From NCBI GenBank assembly GCA_002392915.1, contig DGHQ01000058.1:1-64000 (forward strand): a stretch of DNA of 64,000 nt, read 5' to 3'. The position numbers and the translations under genes were made by a program. This DNA comes from Bacteroidales bacterium UBA3844 (GTDB lineage Bacteria; Bacteroidota; Bacteroidia; Bacteroidales; Paludibacteraceae). This document shows, piece after piece, positions 1-9,633 of the stretch (within the stretch, counting starts at the first letter, position 1; each line of letters begins with the position of its first letter). The notes beneath the pieces are model-generated. The model was not told the DNA's origin. It searched no databases and saw only the letters and a list, made by a program, of their open reading frames with translations.

Positions 1-2932
1 TGATCGTGTACTGGATCTTCTCGTCCTTTGGTGCGTCCGGTATCGGATTGACGATCACCTCATATTCGTGCAGATCTCCCTTACAGCCTGTCCTGTTGTC
101 CACCAGCTGGTAGCTGAATGTACCACCATCTTTCGACTCCAAGCCCTCAAAGAATTTCGCATCCAAGTCTTCTCCCAGCGATGTGCCTGACAATGTATCT
201 GACCCCTTCCACCAACGAATAGTGTAGTCGGACGCAGAACCCTTCGTCAACTCCATGTCCACCAAATCCTTGCCCTCTCCCTCGCAGAATTCTGTCTTCG
301 GTTTTCGAAACTCCACATCGGGAACTGGATTAAATCTTACATAAATAGTATCTGCTGTCTTACATGTTCCATCTGGATACAAGGCATCTACAGCATATAG
401 CAATACCGGCATTTCTGTACCACCAAGAGCGACATCGTCATATTCGACAACCTTTGGATCAATCGTACCATTAAGCACCGACTTTGCATCACTGATTGAA
501 CCTGGTTTCTCTGCCTCAAACCACTTGATCGCATATCCTGCAGTTCCAAAATCAGATGAAGCCCAATCAGATTTATCTGGTGTGATATCTGCCGCCTGAG
601 AAAGAGTTACACTTTCTCCATAACACAACTCTATCACATCTTTCTTGTTTTTCTTGTCAGTAGCCTTTTTATCAGCTTCAATTTTTATCTTTCCTGCTGG
701 CTCTGTACATGCAGGGCAATCGATTACACACTCAATAGCATCTGAAATTGTATACGACGCACATGGATCATCTGCGTTATAAGCATCATCAGGTGTTGAA
801 GAAAGAGTATAGTCGCTACCTGCAATCACACGGAAATATACCTTATCACCAGAAACCAATCCTTCAAATGGTTTGCTGCCAGCCTTCAAATCCAAATCCT
901 TTATAGGATCCTTTATTCTTGTCCATGATTTCTTATCTTTAGGAGTCAAACTCCACTGATACAAGAAACGAGTATTATTAGCACCACCAAAATAATTTGT
1001 CAACATTTCTGATGGTTTTGCAAAAATCTGAATGGCATCATCTGAGTTATCACAAGTTATAGTATCAGTTGCGAAAGTATTAATATCGAAATATGCCTGC
1101 AAAGACGGTGCTGCACAAGCACGGATAATGATATCATCAAGAACCAAGTCATTACCATTCTGATCTGTGTTCTGATTATTAACAATCTCCAATTTGACAG
1201 CATCATTCTTTTCCAAGAAAATCTGACCAGAAATCTTAACCCAATCTCCAGTACCACCATCCTTTGGCAATGTCTGAGTCGCTCTCTTCTCAATTACATT
1301 TGCAGAATTACCAATCTCCGTCAATCTTACAGTAACATCTACTGGGTTGTAAGCGCCTGCAGCAGAAGATGTAAAGATTGTAATATAGCACTCAAAGAAC
1401 AACTGTCTATTCTGACAAAGATGAGTGATGTCTCGCTCATAAATATTCTGACCACCAGTTTGGTCCTTACAGTTGATCAACAGACAACAACCTTCTGGTG
1501 TACCAGAGTGATCATAATGTATTCCTGAATTAAGTTTGATACCATGTAAGTCTGCAGCCCAAGCCAACTGAGCTCCATCCATTCCTTTATAAGCACCAGT
1601 ATAACCTGTCAATACACCAGCAACAGTGTACTGTCCATCTTCCAAAAATCCAGATCCATCATTAAACGTACAACCCAAAGGTGCATCATCCAATTCATAT
1701 CTGAACGGAATGGATGTCTTTTTTTTCAACTGCACTGGATTGGCGATATCCGAATAATCCCATACCTTATATGTTTTTCCTGTTTTGTCAGACAAATCAA
1801 ATTCACCAAAATCGTCCTTAAACACTACCTTACGAGAAGCAGGAACAGAAACACCTTGATCATTGATAATCTCACAACATTTCTCCGTTTTAATATTTAA
1901 TTTATTTGATGTGAATTCAACTCCACCATAAGTCACCTTCAACTGATACTCATATGATTTCTCACCTGCAGGCGTTTCAAATGAATAGTTAGGAGACGTT
2001 GCTCCAGCAATAGCCTTTCCTCCTTCATACCATTGGTATGTAGCACCTTGAAAAACTCCTTTAGCCTTGAGGTTCGCAATTTCACCAGCACAGATTGTCT
2101 CACCGTCTTCTGAATAAATCTGAGGGTCAATTGTTCCGTAAACCTCTATAGATGTGATCTGTATCGAGGCACAATTTAGACCCATATACTGACTATTCAT
2201 ATTTACATTCAAGAAAAATGAGCCATCAGCATCCGCTTTTCCTGCTGTTGCTTGTGCTCCCATCACCTTGCTATTGTCATACGTTCCAGTCTCCCCATGC
2301 TTTATCTGTGTAGCATCCTGACCTGCTGTCAAATTATATTGATCTGGATTCTCAGCAACTTTGATACTTGTCTGCTGACTACCACTTTGATCACATTTCA
2401 ATTTATCATAACCATCAGCCTTAGGATCAATGACAGAACGATACTTAATTATGACTTTCACTGATGAGTTAGGTTTCAATCCGTTTACTCGATAAGACAT
2501 GATCGTCTTATTTGCAGTACCCTTGAAACGACTCCAAACAACACCCCAATCTTCCTTTGTATCATCTATATAATGTAGAGAGTCTAGCTGAATAGGGTTT
2601 CCGGTAATTGCCATAAACTCACCGTCATGGAAATGCGATTTAATACGCTCTCCTTTATTTGCAGTCTGCTTACTATAATCATAATCAAGATCATCTGCTT
2701 TTGATGGCTGTGTTCCAAATAATGTAACCTCTCCACCAAAGATTCCAATCATCTTGATTTCATTAGTTCCGACATAAGCCTTTCCCACAGCTGGAACACT
2801 AGGATCAAAGTCGGTACCTCCAACAAGAACTTGCTTACTACCTCCGCCACCTTGAGCAAAGGTTCCAGTCACCGCACCTAAAGCTAGAAGTGCAGTAAAA
2901 GCAAAACGCCTAAAAAAACTTTTACTTTTCAT
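1..2932 (-). CDS. Large exported adhesin-like protein, C-terminus beyond left edge
   Basis: An open frame of 977 codons runs off the left edge, so only the N-terminal part is seen. Residues 1-27 are a Sec signal peptide (basic start MKSKSFFRR, hydrophobic core, end TFAQ). An Ig/PKD-like segment lies at about residues 275-350, with ETICAGE followed by YQWYEGG. Similar C-x-GE strand starts recur near residues 768 and 883. Residues about 460-610 look like a galactose-binding-type beta-sandwich ending in LVLDDIIIRAC. Such multi-domain, Cys-bearing proteins in Bacteroidota are usually cell-surface adhesins exported by T9SS, but the sorting domain that would prove this is outside the window. A PorP/SprF gene lies 1.9 kb upstream on the same strand, which fits an SprB/SprF-like pairing only as inference. 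Its exact role is unknown. Confidence 0.75.
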   Translation of the reverse strand, partial: MKSKSFFRRFAFTALLALGAVTGTFAQGGGGSKQVLVGGTDFDPSVPAVGKAYVGTNEIKMIGIFGGEVTLFGTQPSKADDLDYDYSKQTANKGERIKSHFHDGEFMAITGNPIQLDSLHYIDDTKEDWGVVWSRFKGTANKTIMSYRVNGLKPNSSVKVIIKYRSVIDPKADGYDKLKCDQSGSQQTSIKVAENPDQYNLTAGQDATQIKHGETGTYDNSKVMGAQATAGKADADGSFFLNVNMNSQYMGLNCASIQITSIEVYGTIDPQIYSEDGETICAGEIANLKAKGVFQGATYQWYEGGKAIAGATSPNYSFETPAGEKSYEYQLKVTYGGVEFTSNKLNIKTEKCCEIINDQGVSVPASRKVVFKDDFGEFDLSDKTGKTYKVWDYSDIANPVQLKKKTSIPFRYELDDAPLGCTFNDGSGFLEDGQYTVAGVLTGYTGAYKGMDGAQLAWAADLHGIKLNSGIHYDHSGTPEGCCLLINCKDQTGGQNIYERDITHLCQNRQLFFECYITIFTSSAAGAYNPVDVTVRLTEIGNSANVIEKRATQTLPKDGGTGDWVKISGQIFLEKNDAVKLEIVNNQNTDQNGNDLVLDDIIIRACAAPSLQAYFDINTFATDTITCDNSDDAIQIFAKPSEMLTNYFGGANNTRFLYQWSLTPKDKKSWTRIKDPIKDLDLKAGSKPFEGLVSGDKVYFRVIAGSDYTLSSTPDDAYNADDPCASYTISDAIECVIDCPACTEPAGKIKIEADKKATDKKNKKDVIELCYGESVTLSQAADITPDKSDWASSDFGTAGYAIKWFEAEKPGSISDAKSVLNGTIDPKVVEYDDVALGGTEMPVLLYAVDALYPDGTCKTADTIYVRFNPVPDVEFRKPKTEFCEGEGKDLVDMELTKGSASDYTIRWWKGSDTLSGTSLGEDLDAKFFEGLESKDGGTFSYQLVDNRTGCKGDLHEYEVIVNPIPDAPKDEKIQYTI

Positions 2933-3213
2933 ATATGTTTTACCCTATTAAATTTCAAAATATTTAGAACTTAAAACAATACTCATTATATGTAATTATA
3001 CAAAATGAGAAAGCAAATATATAAAAAAAAAGACAAAAAAGAGTTTTTTTGAAAAAAAACGACTTGACATGATTGTTTTTATATATTCAAAAAAGAAAAA
3101 GCAAGATTTTTTGATAAATTTAAACACGCAAAAAAATTGTAGAAAAATTTTCAAAAGAGAAAAAAAAGTTACATATTTGCAATACAAATAAATGCAAATT
3201 AAATCTATAGAGT

Positions 3214-3441
3214 ATGGAGAGCAAATTAATTGGAATCATCGGAGAAAATGCCGGTGTTGTTTGGAGGTTTTTAAATGCATCGTCAAGTGAAAAATTCTCT
3301 TTCGAACAATTGAAAAAGGGAACTAAACTAAAAAATGATGAATTATATGCAGCAATCGGTTGGCTGGCAAGAGAAAACAAAATCCAAATTGAGGAGAACG
3401 GTTCAAAAGCTTCCTATAGCGCAATTGAATTTTTCTTCTAA
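3214..3441 (+). CDS. Small winged-helix protein, DUF2582 family
   Basis: A 75-residue basic/acidic protein starts MESKLIGIIGENAGVVWRFL and contains the pattern LKKGTKLKNDELYAAIGWLA, then ENKIQIEE. This is the winged helix-turn-helix fold of DUF2582, a small family common in Bacteroidota. The family is presumed to bind DNA, but no target is known. The length is normal for the family. It stands alone, transcribed away from the adhesin gene, and ends directly at a strong hairpin shared with the convergent M42 peptidase gene. A T-rich upstream region carries a near-match (CATATTTG) to the -7 box. Confidence 0.8.
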   Translation: MESKLIGIIGENAGVVWRFLNASSSEKFSFEQLKKGTKLKNDELYAAIGWLARENKIQIEENGSKASYSAIEFFF

Positions 3442-3481
3442 AAAACAAAAGCGATTGGCTCTCCAATCGCTTTTGTTTTTT
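3442..3481. terminator. Bidirectional intrinsic terminator
   Basis: A 17-bp stem (AAAACAAAAGCGATTGG with its complement) around a 3-4 nt loop has A-tracts and T-tracts on both sides. It sits between the convergent DUF2582 and M42 peptidase genes and can serve both. Confidence 0.9.
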
Positions 3482-3527
3482 ATAATTCGAACAACTTTCA
3501 TTGAAGTATCTATTTAGCAACAGATTT

Positions 3528-4628
3528 TCAATAATTGTGACAAGGAATGAAATCGTAAATTTCATTCTCATTTATCTTCTTTATTGTCTCAATCAACAAT
3601 GATATAATCGCATCCACATCACGAAGATCACATACTTCTACAGGTGTATGCATATATCTGTTCGAAATGGAAATCAACGCCGTCGCCACTCCTTCTCTTG
3701 TTAACTGGATCTTGCATGTATCTGTGCCTCCAGTGGCAGAAGAATTTGTCACATTCTGATATGCAATGCCTTTTTCCTCCGCAGTGTCCTGCAACAAATG
3801 CACCAAAGCGACGTTGTTGTCGGCACAATGACGGATCACAGCACCGTCTCCCAATTTACAATTACCATATTTTATTGCGGAACAGTCAGGTACATCAGTA
3901 GCAAAGCCGACATCCAAAGCGAAACCAACTTGCGGATTGACTTTATACGCACTTGTCACAGCACCACGACATCCTACCTCCTCTTGAGAAGAAGCCACTC
4001 CATAGACTCCGATCTTCAAATCTTCCTTGGAAAGACGACGGATCACTTCAGCCACGATAAAAGCTCCTATTTTATCATCCAGACCTTTGCTGGAAATCCT
4101 ATGTTTTCCAATAAAAGAGACATTAGAAACAACGGCAACAGGATCCCCCACCTGAACCATCTCTTTTGCCTCTTCCGCACTTTCCGCACCTATATCAATC
4201 CAAAGTTTATCAAGATCCAATGCTTTAACACGCTCCTCAGCAGTCTGCAAATGAATAGGTTTCTTTCCTATTACTCCTCTAACTTTGTTTCCTCGTGAAA
4301 GAATAACAACCTCGGTTCCAGGAACAGTCAACAAATCAATACCTCCATGTTTGCGAACATAAACAAAGCCATTATCATCAATGTGCATCACCTGAAAACC
4401 AATTTCATCTATATGCCCACATAACATCACTTTGAAATCAGCATCGGGATTAATCACACCATAAGAATTGCATAAAACGTCACTGTCAACAGTAGCAAAC
4501 TGATGAACATAATCCATCCAACAATGAGCAGCCTCCATCTCATATCCTGAAGGTGAATATGAAGAAAGAAGATTTTCTAAAAAACCGACGCTACTCTCAT
4601 CAATGTTTTTATAATCTGATAAATCCAT
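3528..4628 (-). CDS. M42 family metallopeptidase (glutamyl/deblocking aminopeptidase type)
   Basis: This is a 366-residue cytosolic dinuclear-metal aminopeptidase of family M42 (FrvX/PepA/TET type), which trims N-terminal residues from peptides. The metal and catalytic residues are all visible: H72 and D74 in CGHIDEIGF, D184 in KGLDDKIGAF, the general base pair E216-E217 in SQEEVGCRGA, D239 in ALDVGFATD, and a C-terminal His in SNRYMHTPVEV. The length is usual for the family. There is no signal peptide, so it acts in the cytoplasm. A -7-like box, TAACTTTG, lies just upstream (4649-4656). It ends at the hairpin shared with the DUF2582 gene. Substrate preference cannot be read from sequence. 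Confidence 0.92.
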   Translation of the reverse strand: MDLSDYKNIDESSVGFLENLLSSYSPSGYEMEAAHCWMDYVHQFATVDSDVLCNSYGVINPDADFKVMLCGHIDEIGFQVMHIDDNGFVYVRKHGGIDLLTVPGTEVVILSRGNKVRGVIGKKPIHLQTAEERVKALDLDKLWIDIGAESAEEAKEMVQVGDPVAVVSNVSFIGKHRISSKGLDDKIGAFIVAEVIRRLSKEDLKIGVYGVASSQEEVGCRGAVTSAYKVNPQVGFALDVGFATDVPDCSAIKYGNCKLGDGAVIRHCADNNVALVHLLQDTAEEKGIAYQNVTNSSATGGTDTCKIQLTREGVATALISISNRYMHTPVEVCDLRDVDAIISLLIETIKKINENEIYDFIPCHNY

Positions 4629-4787
4629 AGTCTTAAAAAATTACGGCACAAAGTTAATAAAAAATCTTTGCTGTAAGCCAATCTTTGAAAACATCTTCTC
4701 CAATGGACAATATCTTTGAATTTTGATGTCTCTTTATAATCCCATACAAATAAAGGACGACAAAACGAAGGCTGTTCTAAAATGAAC

Positions 4788-4818
4788 AAAAAAGCGATGT
4801 TCAAATGAACACCGCTTT
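4788..4818 (-). terminator. Intrinsic terminator of the PorP/SprF gene
   Basis: The arms AAAGCG-x-TGTTCA and TGAACA-x-CGCTTT form a hairpin followed on the minus strand by six T. It lies 24 bases past the stop codon of the PorP/SprF gene. Confidence 0.85.
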
Positions 4819-4841
4819 CAATTCCTATTAAAAATTTCTTA

Positions 4842-5900
4842 TTATCTACAGAAATGCTGAGTCTTACAGAATGAGTAACTTAACATCAACTCATGATCTC
4901 CCTTAGTATGTCTACCCCAACCTGTCAAAAGCAAACCATAAGTATAACCGATATTAAATTTCTTAATTCTAATACCTCCCATTGGTCTCAAACACAATGG
5001 CTGTGAATTATTCGTATCCAAAGAATGACGATACAACAATTCAACCCAATAACCGAAATCCTGTCCAGGAACATCCTGCATAAACTTCAAATGGAAATCC
5101 AACTGACGCTGACTACCTTTACTAGTCTCAGTATTATTAGTTTCTCCTCCACCTCCGTTAGACTCATCGTCACGATCGATATTGAACTTGAACATTGCAC
5201 CAGGCTCAAACTGCATTCCATCTCCTAATTGGAAATCATATCCCAAAAAGATAAATGGATTGATAGGCCTAATAGGCTCTGTTTTTCCTAATTCTTCCAA
5301 CTTTGTTGGCACCAAATTTGCAATAGTTAAACCTGCAAAGAAATTGTCAAACAAGAAGTATGTACCGAATGTGGCATTAAAATAATAACCTTTATTTTCG
5401 CCACCATTTTCGATTACTATGTCTGGTGCCTGCTGGTCAAACAATTTGCTGTCAAAGCCATAGCCATTAACAACACAAGCAAGAGCGAAAGACAACTGTC
5501 TGGTAATGTCTCTCTGCTTCATCATATAGCCACGTGTACTACTACCCGACAATGGGATATGATAACCCAAAGACACTTGTCCACCTCTTCTTAAAGAGTA
5601 TCCATTTTGATCTAAATACGCATAAGCACCGATACCTAGGCGCTCCAATCCACCGCGTAATCTCGTACGAAAACTTAGCGTAGTGAAGCGAGGTGTCTCA
5701 CCCCTACTTCCATCCACTCCTGAAAATCCTAAATAACCAGTCCACATGAAGTGAGTACAACGCTCAGCACCGGCAACAGCAGGGTTAACCAAGTAATAAT
5801 TGTAATAGTACTGATTATAGACGATCTCCTCTTGCGCCTTTAGTCCCGTCTGAGATAGCAAGACCATAGTCAATGCTACTAAAATGTGTTTTATCTTCAT
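4842..5900 (-). CDS. PorP/SprF family outer membrane protein
   Basis: A 352-residue protein with a signal peptide ending at KAQ (about residue 22). The hallmark PorP/SprF start follows: EEIVYNQYYYNYYLVNPAVAG. The rest alternates aromatic and polar residues as in an outer-membrane beta-barrel and ends in CKTQHFCR. In the family, members work with T9SS to attach or export large surface proteins: SprF serves the SprB adhesin, and PorP is needed for gingipain secretion in Porphyromonas. This copy lies upstream of a large exported adhesin-like gene on the same strand, which may be its client; that is inference. It is flanked by its own promoter and terminator, so it is probably monocistronic. An acidic/Gly insert (DRDDESNGGGG) near residue 245 is unusual. 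Confidence 0.9.
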   Translation of the reverse strand: MKIKHILVALTMVLLSQTGLKAQEEIVYNQYYYNYYLVNPAVAGAERCTHFMWTGYLGFSGVDGSRGETPRFTTLSFRTRLRGGLERLGIGAYAYLDQNGYSLRRGGQVSLGYHIPLSGSSTRGYMMKQRDITRQLSFALACVVNGYGFDSKLFDQQAPDIVIENGGENKGYYFNATFGTYFLFDNFFAGLTIANLVPTKLEELGKTEPIRPINPFIFLGYDFQLGDGMQFEPGAMFKFNIDRDDESNGGGGETNNTETSKGSQRQLDFHLKFMQDVPGQDFGYWVELLYRHSLDTNNSQPLCLRPMGGIRIKKFNIGYTYGLLLTGWGRHTKGDHELMLSYSFCKTQHFCR

Positions 5901-5978
5901 TTTTCAACTATTTTGCAACAGTTCTTAAATAATGGTAATAGAAATAGGTTTTATCCTAATTCATTTATTAACGTTTGG

Positions 5979-6010
5979 CAAATATAAATAAGTTTAATAA
6001 AACCTGCAAT
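5979..6010 (-). promoter_or_regulatory. Bacteroidetes-type promoter for the PorP/SprF gene
   Basis: On the minus strand, ATTG, a 20-nt spacer and TATATTTG match the Bacteroides -33/-7 consensus (TTTG, TAnnTTTG). It lies about 80 bases before the start codon. Confidence 0.6.
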
Positions 6011-6040
6011 ACTTTTTTACTTTTCTTTACTAAATTATTG

Positions 6041-7450
6041 TTAATAGGCAGCCTTATCACCCTTAATCATATTAAAAACGGTTTGAAATATGATTCTTAT
6101 ATCCAACCAGAAACTCCAGTTTTCTATATACCATACATCTTGTTTTACTCGGCCTATCATCTGACTAATGTCAGACGTTTCCCCTCTAAAACCTGTAACT
6201 TGAGCCCAACCTGTGATTCCTGGTTTAGCCAAATGACGTACCATATATTCATCTATCAGTTTTGAATATTGTTCCGTCTGGCTTACCATATGCGGACGTG
6301 GTCCAACAACCGACATGTCTCCAAACAGAACATTAACAAACTGTGGCATTTCATCCAAATTTGTCTTTCTTAATATTGCCCCAACTTTGGTAATTCGAGA
6401 ATCTCCCTTCGTCGCTTGCAATCTATCCGCTTCTTCATTAACCTTCATGGTACGGAACTTCAAACAATAGAATTCTTTTCCATTTTTTCCCGTTCTTTTC
6501 TGTTTGAAGAATACTGGACCTGGCGACGACAACTTAACCGCTATTGCCAAGACAACATATAATGGAGAGAACAACAATAGCACTAACGATGAGAATATAA
6601 TATCAAACAACCGTTTACCTGTTCTATTCCATGGTTTTTCCAAAGGTTCATCGCGAAACAAAATCATTGGAATATTAGCCACATTAACCAAAGAGACTCC
6701 TTTTTTTATATATCTCTGAAAATCTGGCACTATCAAACTCTTTACAAAACATCGTTCGGCTTCACGCATTATTTTAAATGAATTACGGTCGTCACCTGCA
6801 GGAAGTGCACTTATCACTTCATCGACATCTCCAGTTTTTATCAATTCCAATGCATCTGCCAGTGTTCCTTTTACTAGTTCAGCTTCTACTTTATAATCTG
6901 ATGGATCTCTGTCATCATATATACCAAGTACATCATACCCCTGTATTCTGCTCTTCCTCAACTCATCATAAACCTGAGAAGCGACATGACCTGCTCCCAA
7001 AATAATCACTTTACTGCAGTTTCTAGGCAAATGTCTCCAATATCGGTACACATTTCTTGCTATGAATCTCCACAAGAAAACTACTCCGAATAGCGTTGTA
7101 AAAAACAATGCAAAAAATCTTATGGAAAATTTAATATCCGCAAGAATAAACGCAACTATCAGTATCAAAGAAAATAAGAAAATTGTACGAAACACTTTCG
7201 ACATAATTCCTTCAATCACTGCAGTCGGCTTATCAAAGATCGTTCCATGCTGAGAAAATGAAACCGCATATGCTAGTGTTGCCAATACGTGCAACATGTC
7301 ACGAGACAAATAAGGATCTACATTATATCCAAAAAAATGAAGCAATACCGCAAGAAGCAAATTCAACAACAGCATCTCCGCGATAAAAACAACACCTTTG
7401 AAAAATATATTTTCGTAATTAACAAACATATCCATCTGTAAATTAGCCAC
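6041..7450 (-). CDS. Polyprenyl-phosphate sugar-1-phosphate transferase (WcaJ/WbaP type)
   Basis: This 469-residue membrane enzyme starts surface polysaccharide repeat units by moving a sugar-1-phosphate onto undecaprenyl phosphate. About four N-terminal membrane helices (residues 15-135) precede a Rossmann-like CoA-binding_3 domain (IILGAGHVASQVYDEL, about 155-255). A fifth hydrophobic segment (LFDIIFSSLVLLLFSPLYVV) follows, then the catalytic bacterial sugar transferase domain with SSPGPVFFKQKRTG, KFRTM, LRKTNLDEMPQ, VGPRP and KPGITGWAQV. All expected motifs are present and the length is standard. No other polysaccharide genes adjoin it in this window, which is common for the housekeeping initiating enzyme in Bacteroidales. 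The sugar is unknown. Confidence 0.93.
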   Translation of the reverse strand: MANLQMDMFVNYENIFFKGVVFIAEMLLLNLLLAVLLHFFGYNVDPYLSRDMLHVLATLAYAVSFSQHGTIFDKPTAVIEGIMSKVFRTIFLFSLILIVAFILADIKFSIRFFALFFTTLFGVVFLWRFIARNVYRYWRHLPRNCSKVIILGAGHVASQVYDELRKSRIQGYDVLGIYDDRDPSDYKVEAELVKGTLADALELIKTGDVDEVISALPAGDDRNSFKIMREAERCFVKSLIVPDFQRYIKKGVSLVNVANIPMILFRDEPLEKPWNRTGKRLFDIIFSSLVLLLFSPLYVVLAIAVKLSSPGPVFFKQKRTGKNGKEFYCLKFRTMKVNEEADRLQATKGDSRITKVGAILRKTNLDEMPQFVNVLFGDMSVVGPRPHMVSQTEQYSKLIDEYMVRHLAKPGITGWAQVTGFRGETSDISQMIGRVKQDVWYIENWSFWLDIRIIFQTVFNMIKGDKAAY

Positions 7451-7500
7451 CTACACTTTCTTTATCAATCAATCCACCCTTTTCAATAGACAGATTATAA

Positions 7501-7530
7501 CAAAGATAGTTAGTTTTGACGATAAACAAA
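7501..7530 (-). promoter_or_regulatory. Promoter for the sugar transferase gene
   Basis: The minus-strand elements TTTG, an 18-nt spacer and TATCTTTG match the Bacteroides consensus, about 50 bases before the start codon. The spacer is one base shorter than usual. Confidence 0.55.
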
Positions 7531-7560
7531 CAAACATCTCTAAAAAAATGTTAATTTTTA

Positions 7561-9612
7561 TCACCAAATGTTTGCTCGTCTACTTGGATCTATATACATA
7601 GAATCTTTCTCAGTAACTCCAAATGCATCATACCATTCATTTATATGCGGAAGTGCTCCATTCACTCTCCATTTTCCTAATGAGTGAGGATCCTCCTTTG
7701 TCCTGCGTATGATTTCCTCTGGACGGATATTGTTTGCCCACACTCCAGCATACGACAAAAAGAATCTCTGCTCCGGTGTAAAACCATCCACAACTGGCAA
7801 TGGATTTGTTTTCATAGCTCTTTTCAATGCGTTGAAAGAGATTTTTAATCCTCCATGATCTGCCAAATTTTCACCCAAAGTGAACTTTCCATTCGCATAT
7901 ACTCCTGGAGCCACCTCTATACCATTGAAATATTCCATGATGCTACTTGAGCGAAGTGTAAATAAAGCAGCGTCTTCTGCCGTCCACCAATCTTTGAGAT
8001 TTCCATCAACATCAAACTGTCTTCCCTGATCGTCATATCCATGCGTCATCTCGTGACCGATAACCACTCCAATAGCTCCATAGTTATATGCGTCATCCGC
8101 ACTCATATCAAAAAATGGCTTCTGAAGAATTCCGGCTGGGAAACAGATTTCATTTGTTGATGGATTATAATAGGCATTAACAGTCTGCGGATACATATGC
8201 CACTCTGTCTTATCCACTGGTTTTCCCGCCTTTTCCAGCATTATATCAGCCTTGAATCTGCTAATTCTCTTTGTGTTTTCCCAAAGATTCTCATCTGTGA
8301 TTTCAAGAGACGTGTAGTCTCTGAACTTATCAGGATATCCGATTTTCACCGTGAGACCAGCCAATTTTTCTTTTGCTTTGACCTTAGTGGAATCACTCAT
8401 CCACGACAAGCTATCCAAACGTTCTGCATATGAATCCTGCAGATTTTTAACTAGTTGCACCATTCTCTCCTTATGCGACGCCGGGAAATACTTTTCCACG
8501 TACATTTCGCCAAGTGCCTCGCCCATCGCATTCTCAAGCAACGACACTGCCCTCTTCCATCTTGGGGATGGCTCCTGTCGTCCGGATAAAACCTTACCAT
8601 AGAAATCAAAGTTCACATTGTAAACCTCGTCACCCAACGAACCTGCAGCACGGTCGATCAATTGCCATGCCATGTAGTTTTTCAATACACTTATATCCTC
8701 ATTAACAATCAGTTCAACCGCTTTCTTGATTGGAGGAATCTGAGAAACATTAATGGAATCTTCCTTCAAATTGAATTTTTCAAAATATGAATCCCAGTCA
8801 AAACCAGTAAAGTCGTCCTTAAACTGGCTATATGAAATCTTGTGGTAATTATCGTTCGGAACTCTGAGTTGCTCCTTTGTATAGAAGGATTCAGCCAATG
8901 CGGTCTCGATTTTCATCACGTCTTCCGTACACTTTTTCGCTTCGTCAGCAGTATAGCCAAAAAGTTGCAACATTCTTTCTACGTGGACGACAAACTGCTC
9001 TCGTATTTTCACCATAGATGTATCTTTCTGAGAAAGATAATAGTCACGACTTCCTAGAGACAAGCCACTCTGATATGTATGAAGCATATTCATTTTGCTG
9101 TTCTTGTCGTCGGCTCCAATATAAAAAGCGAAAAATACATTCACGTCGATCTTATGCAAATCTGCAATCAAAGCTGGTAGCTGCTCTTTACTCTTCACAG
9201 TGTCAATTGCACGAAGATCCTCAGTCAAAGGTGCTTTTCCTATGGAATTCAGTTTTGTTGAATCCATATAAAGATTATAGAGAGTGCAAAGTTTGTCGCC
9301 GACGCTGCCTTTCTCAAACTTTTTCGTGGCCAAATCCTCGATAAGCGACTTCATCTGCTGCTTATTCAATTCTCCCACTTGCTCGAATGATCCATATCGC
9401 GCATACTCCCCTGTCAAAGGATTTTTTTTCATCCATCCGCCACACGCGAACTGATAAAAATCATTCCTTGGGTCGACGGTAGTATCCAAATTAGTTTTGT
9501 CGATTCCCGACTCTACAACATTAGTCTGCTTTTCTCCGCCTCCACATGATGCCATGGAGATAATAGTAGCAGGCAGCAACGTCAACATAATCTTCTTCAT
9601 CTCATTAATCAA
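7561..9612 (-). CDS. M13 family zinc endopeptidase lipoprotein (PepO/neprilysin type)
   Basis: A 683-residue oligopeptidase. The N-terminus ends in a lipobox, MASC, with C23 as the lipidation site, so it is anchored in the envelope. The zinc site is intact: H520 E521 xx H524 in VVIGHEMTHGYDDQ, and E581 in GENLADHGGL. NAYYNP near residue 479 is the substrate-binding N-A-Y/F motif of the family, and the C-terminus has SRRANIW, which fits the family CxxW ending in a Cys-less form. The length is as expected. It starts 21 bases after the ABC-F gene and is probably co-transcribed with it. The family degrades short peptides. Confidence 0.93.
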   Translation of the reverse strand: MINEMKKIMLTLLPATIISMASCGGGEKQTNVVESGIDKTNLDTTVDPRNDFYQFACGGWMKKNPLTGEYARYGSFEQVGELNKQQMKSLIEDLATKKFEKGSVGDKLCTLYNLYMDSTKLNSIGKAPLTEDLRAIDTVKSKEQLPALIADLHKIDVNVFFAFYIGADDKNSKMNMLHTYQSGLSLGSRDYYLSQKDTSMVKIREQFVVHVERMLQLFGYTADEAKKCTEDVMKIETALAESFYTKEQLRVPNDNYHKISYSQFKDDFTGFDWDSYFEKFNLKEDSINVSQIPPIKKAVELIVNEDISVLKNYMAWQLIDRAAGSLGDEVYNVNFDFYGKVLSGRQEPSPRWKRAVSLLENAMGEALGEMYVEKYFPASHKERMVQLVKNLQDSYAERLDSLSWMSDSTKVKAKEKLAGLTVKIGYPDKFRDYTSLEITDENLWENTKRISRFKADIMLEKAGKPVDKTEWHMYPQTVNAYYNPSTNEICFPAGILQKPFFDMSADDAYNYGAIGVVIGHEMTHGYDDQGRQFDVDGNLKDWWTAEDAALFTLRSSSIMEYFNGIEVAPGVYANGKFTLGENLADHGGLKISFNALKRAMKTNPLPVVDGFTPEQRFFLSYAGVWANNIRPEEIIRRTKEDPHSLGKWRVNGALPHINEWYDAFGVTEKDSMYIDPSRRANIW

Positions 9613-9633
9613 ATATCATATAAACAAAGCATT

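Noticed and set aside
2996..3380. Phe/Lys-rich minus-strand frames beside the DUF2582 gene
   Set aside because: They are low-complexity translations of A/T tracts in the intergenic region and the antisense of DUF2582.
4577..4804. 75-codon minus-strand frame between the M42 peptidase and PorP/SprF genes
   Set aside because: It overlaps the M42 5' end in another frame, its composition is unlike a protein domain, and it lies right at the PorP/SprF terminator.
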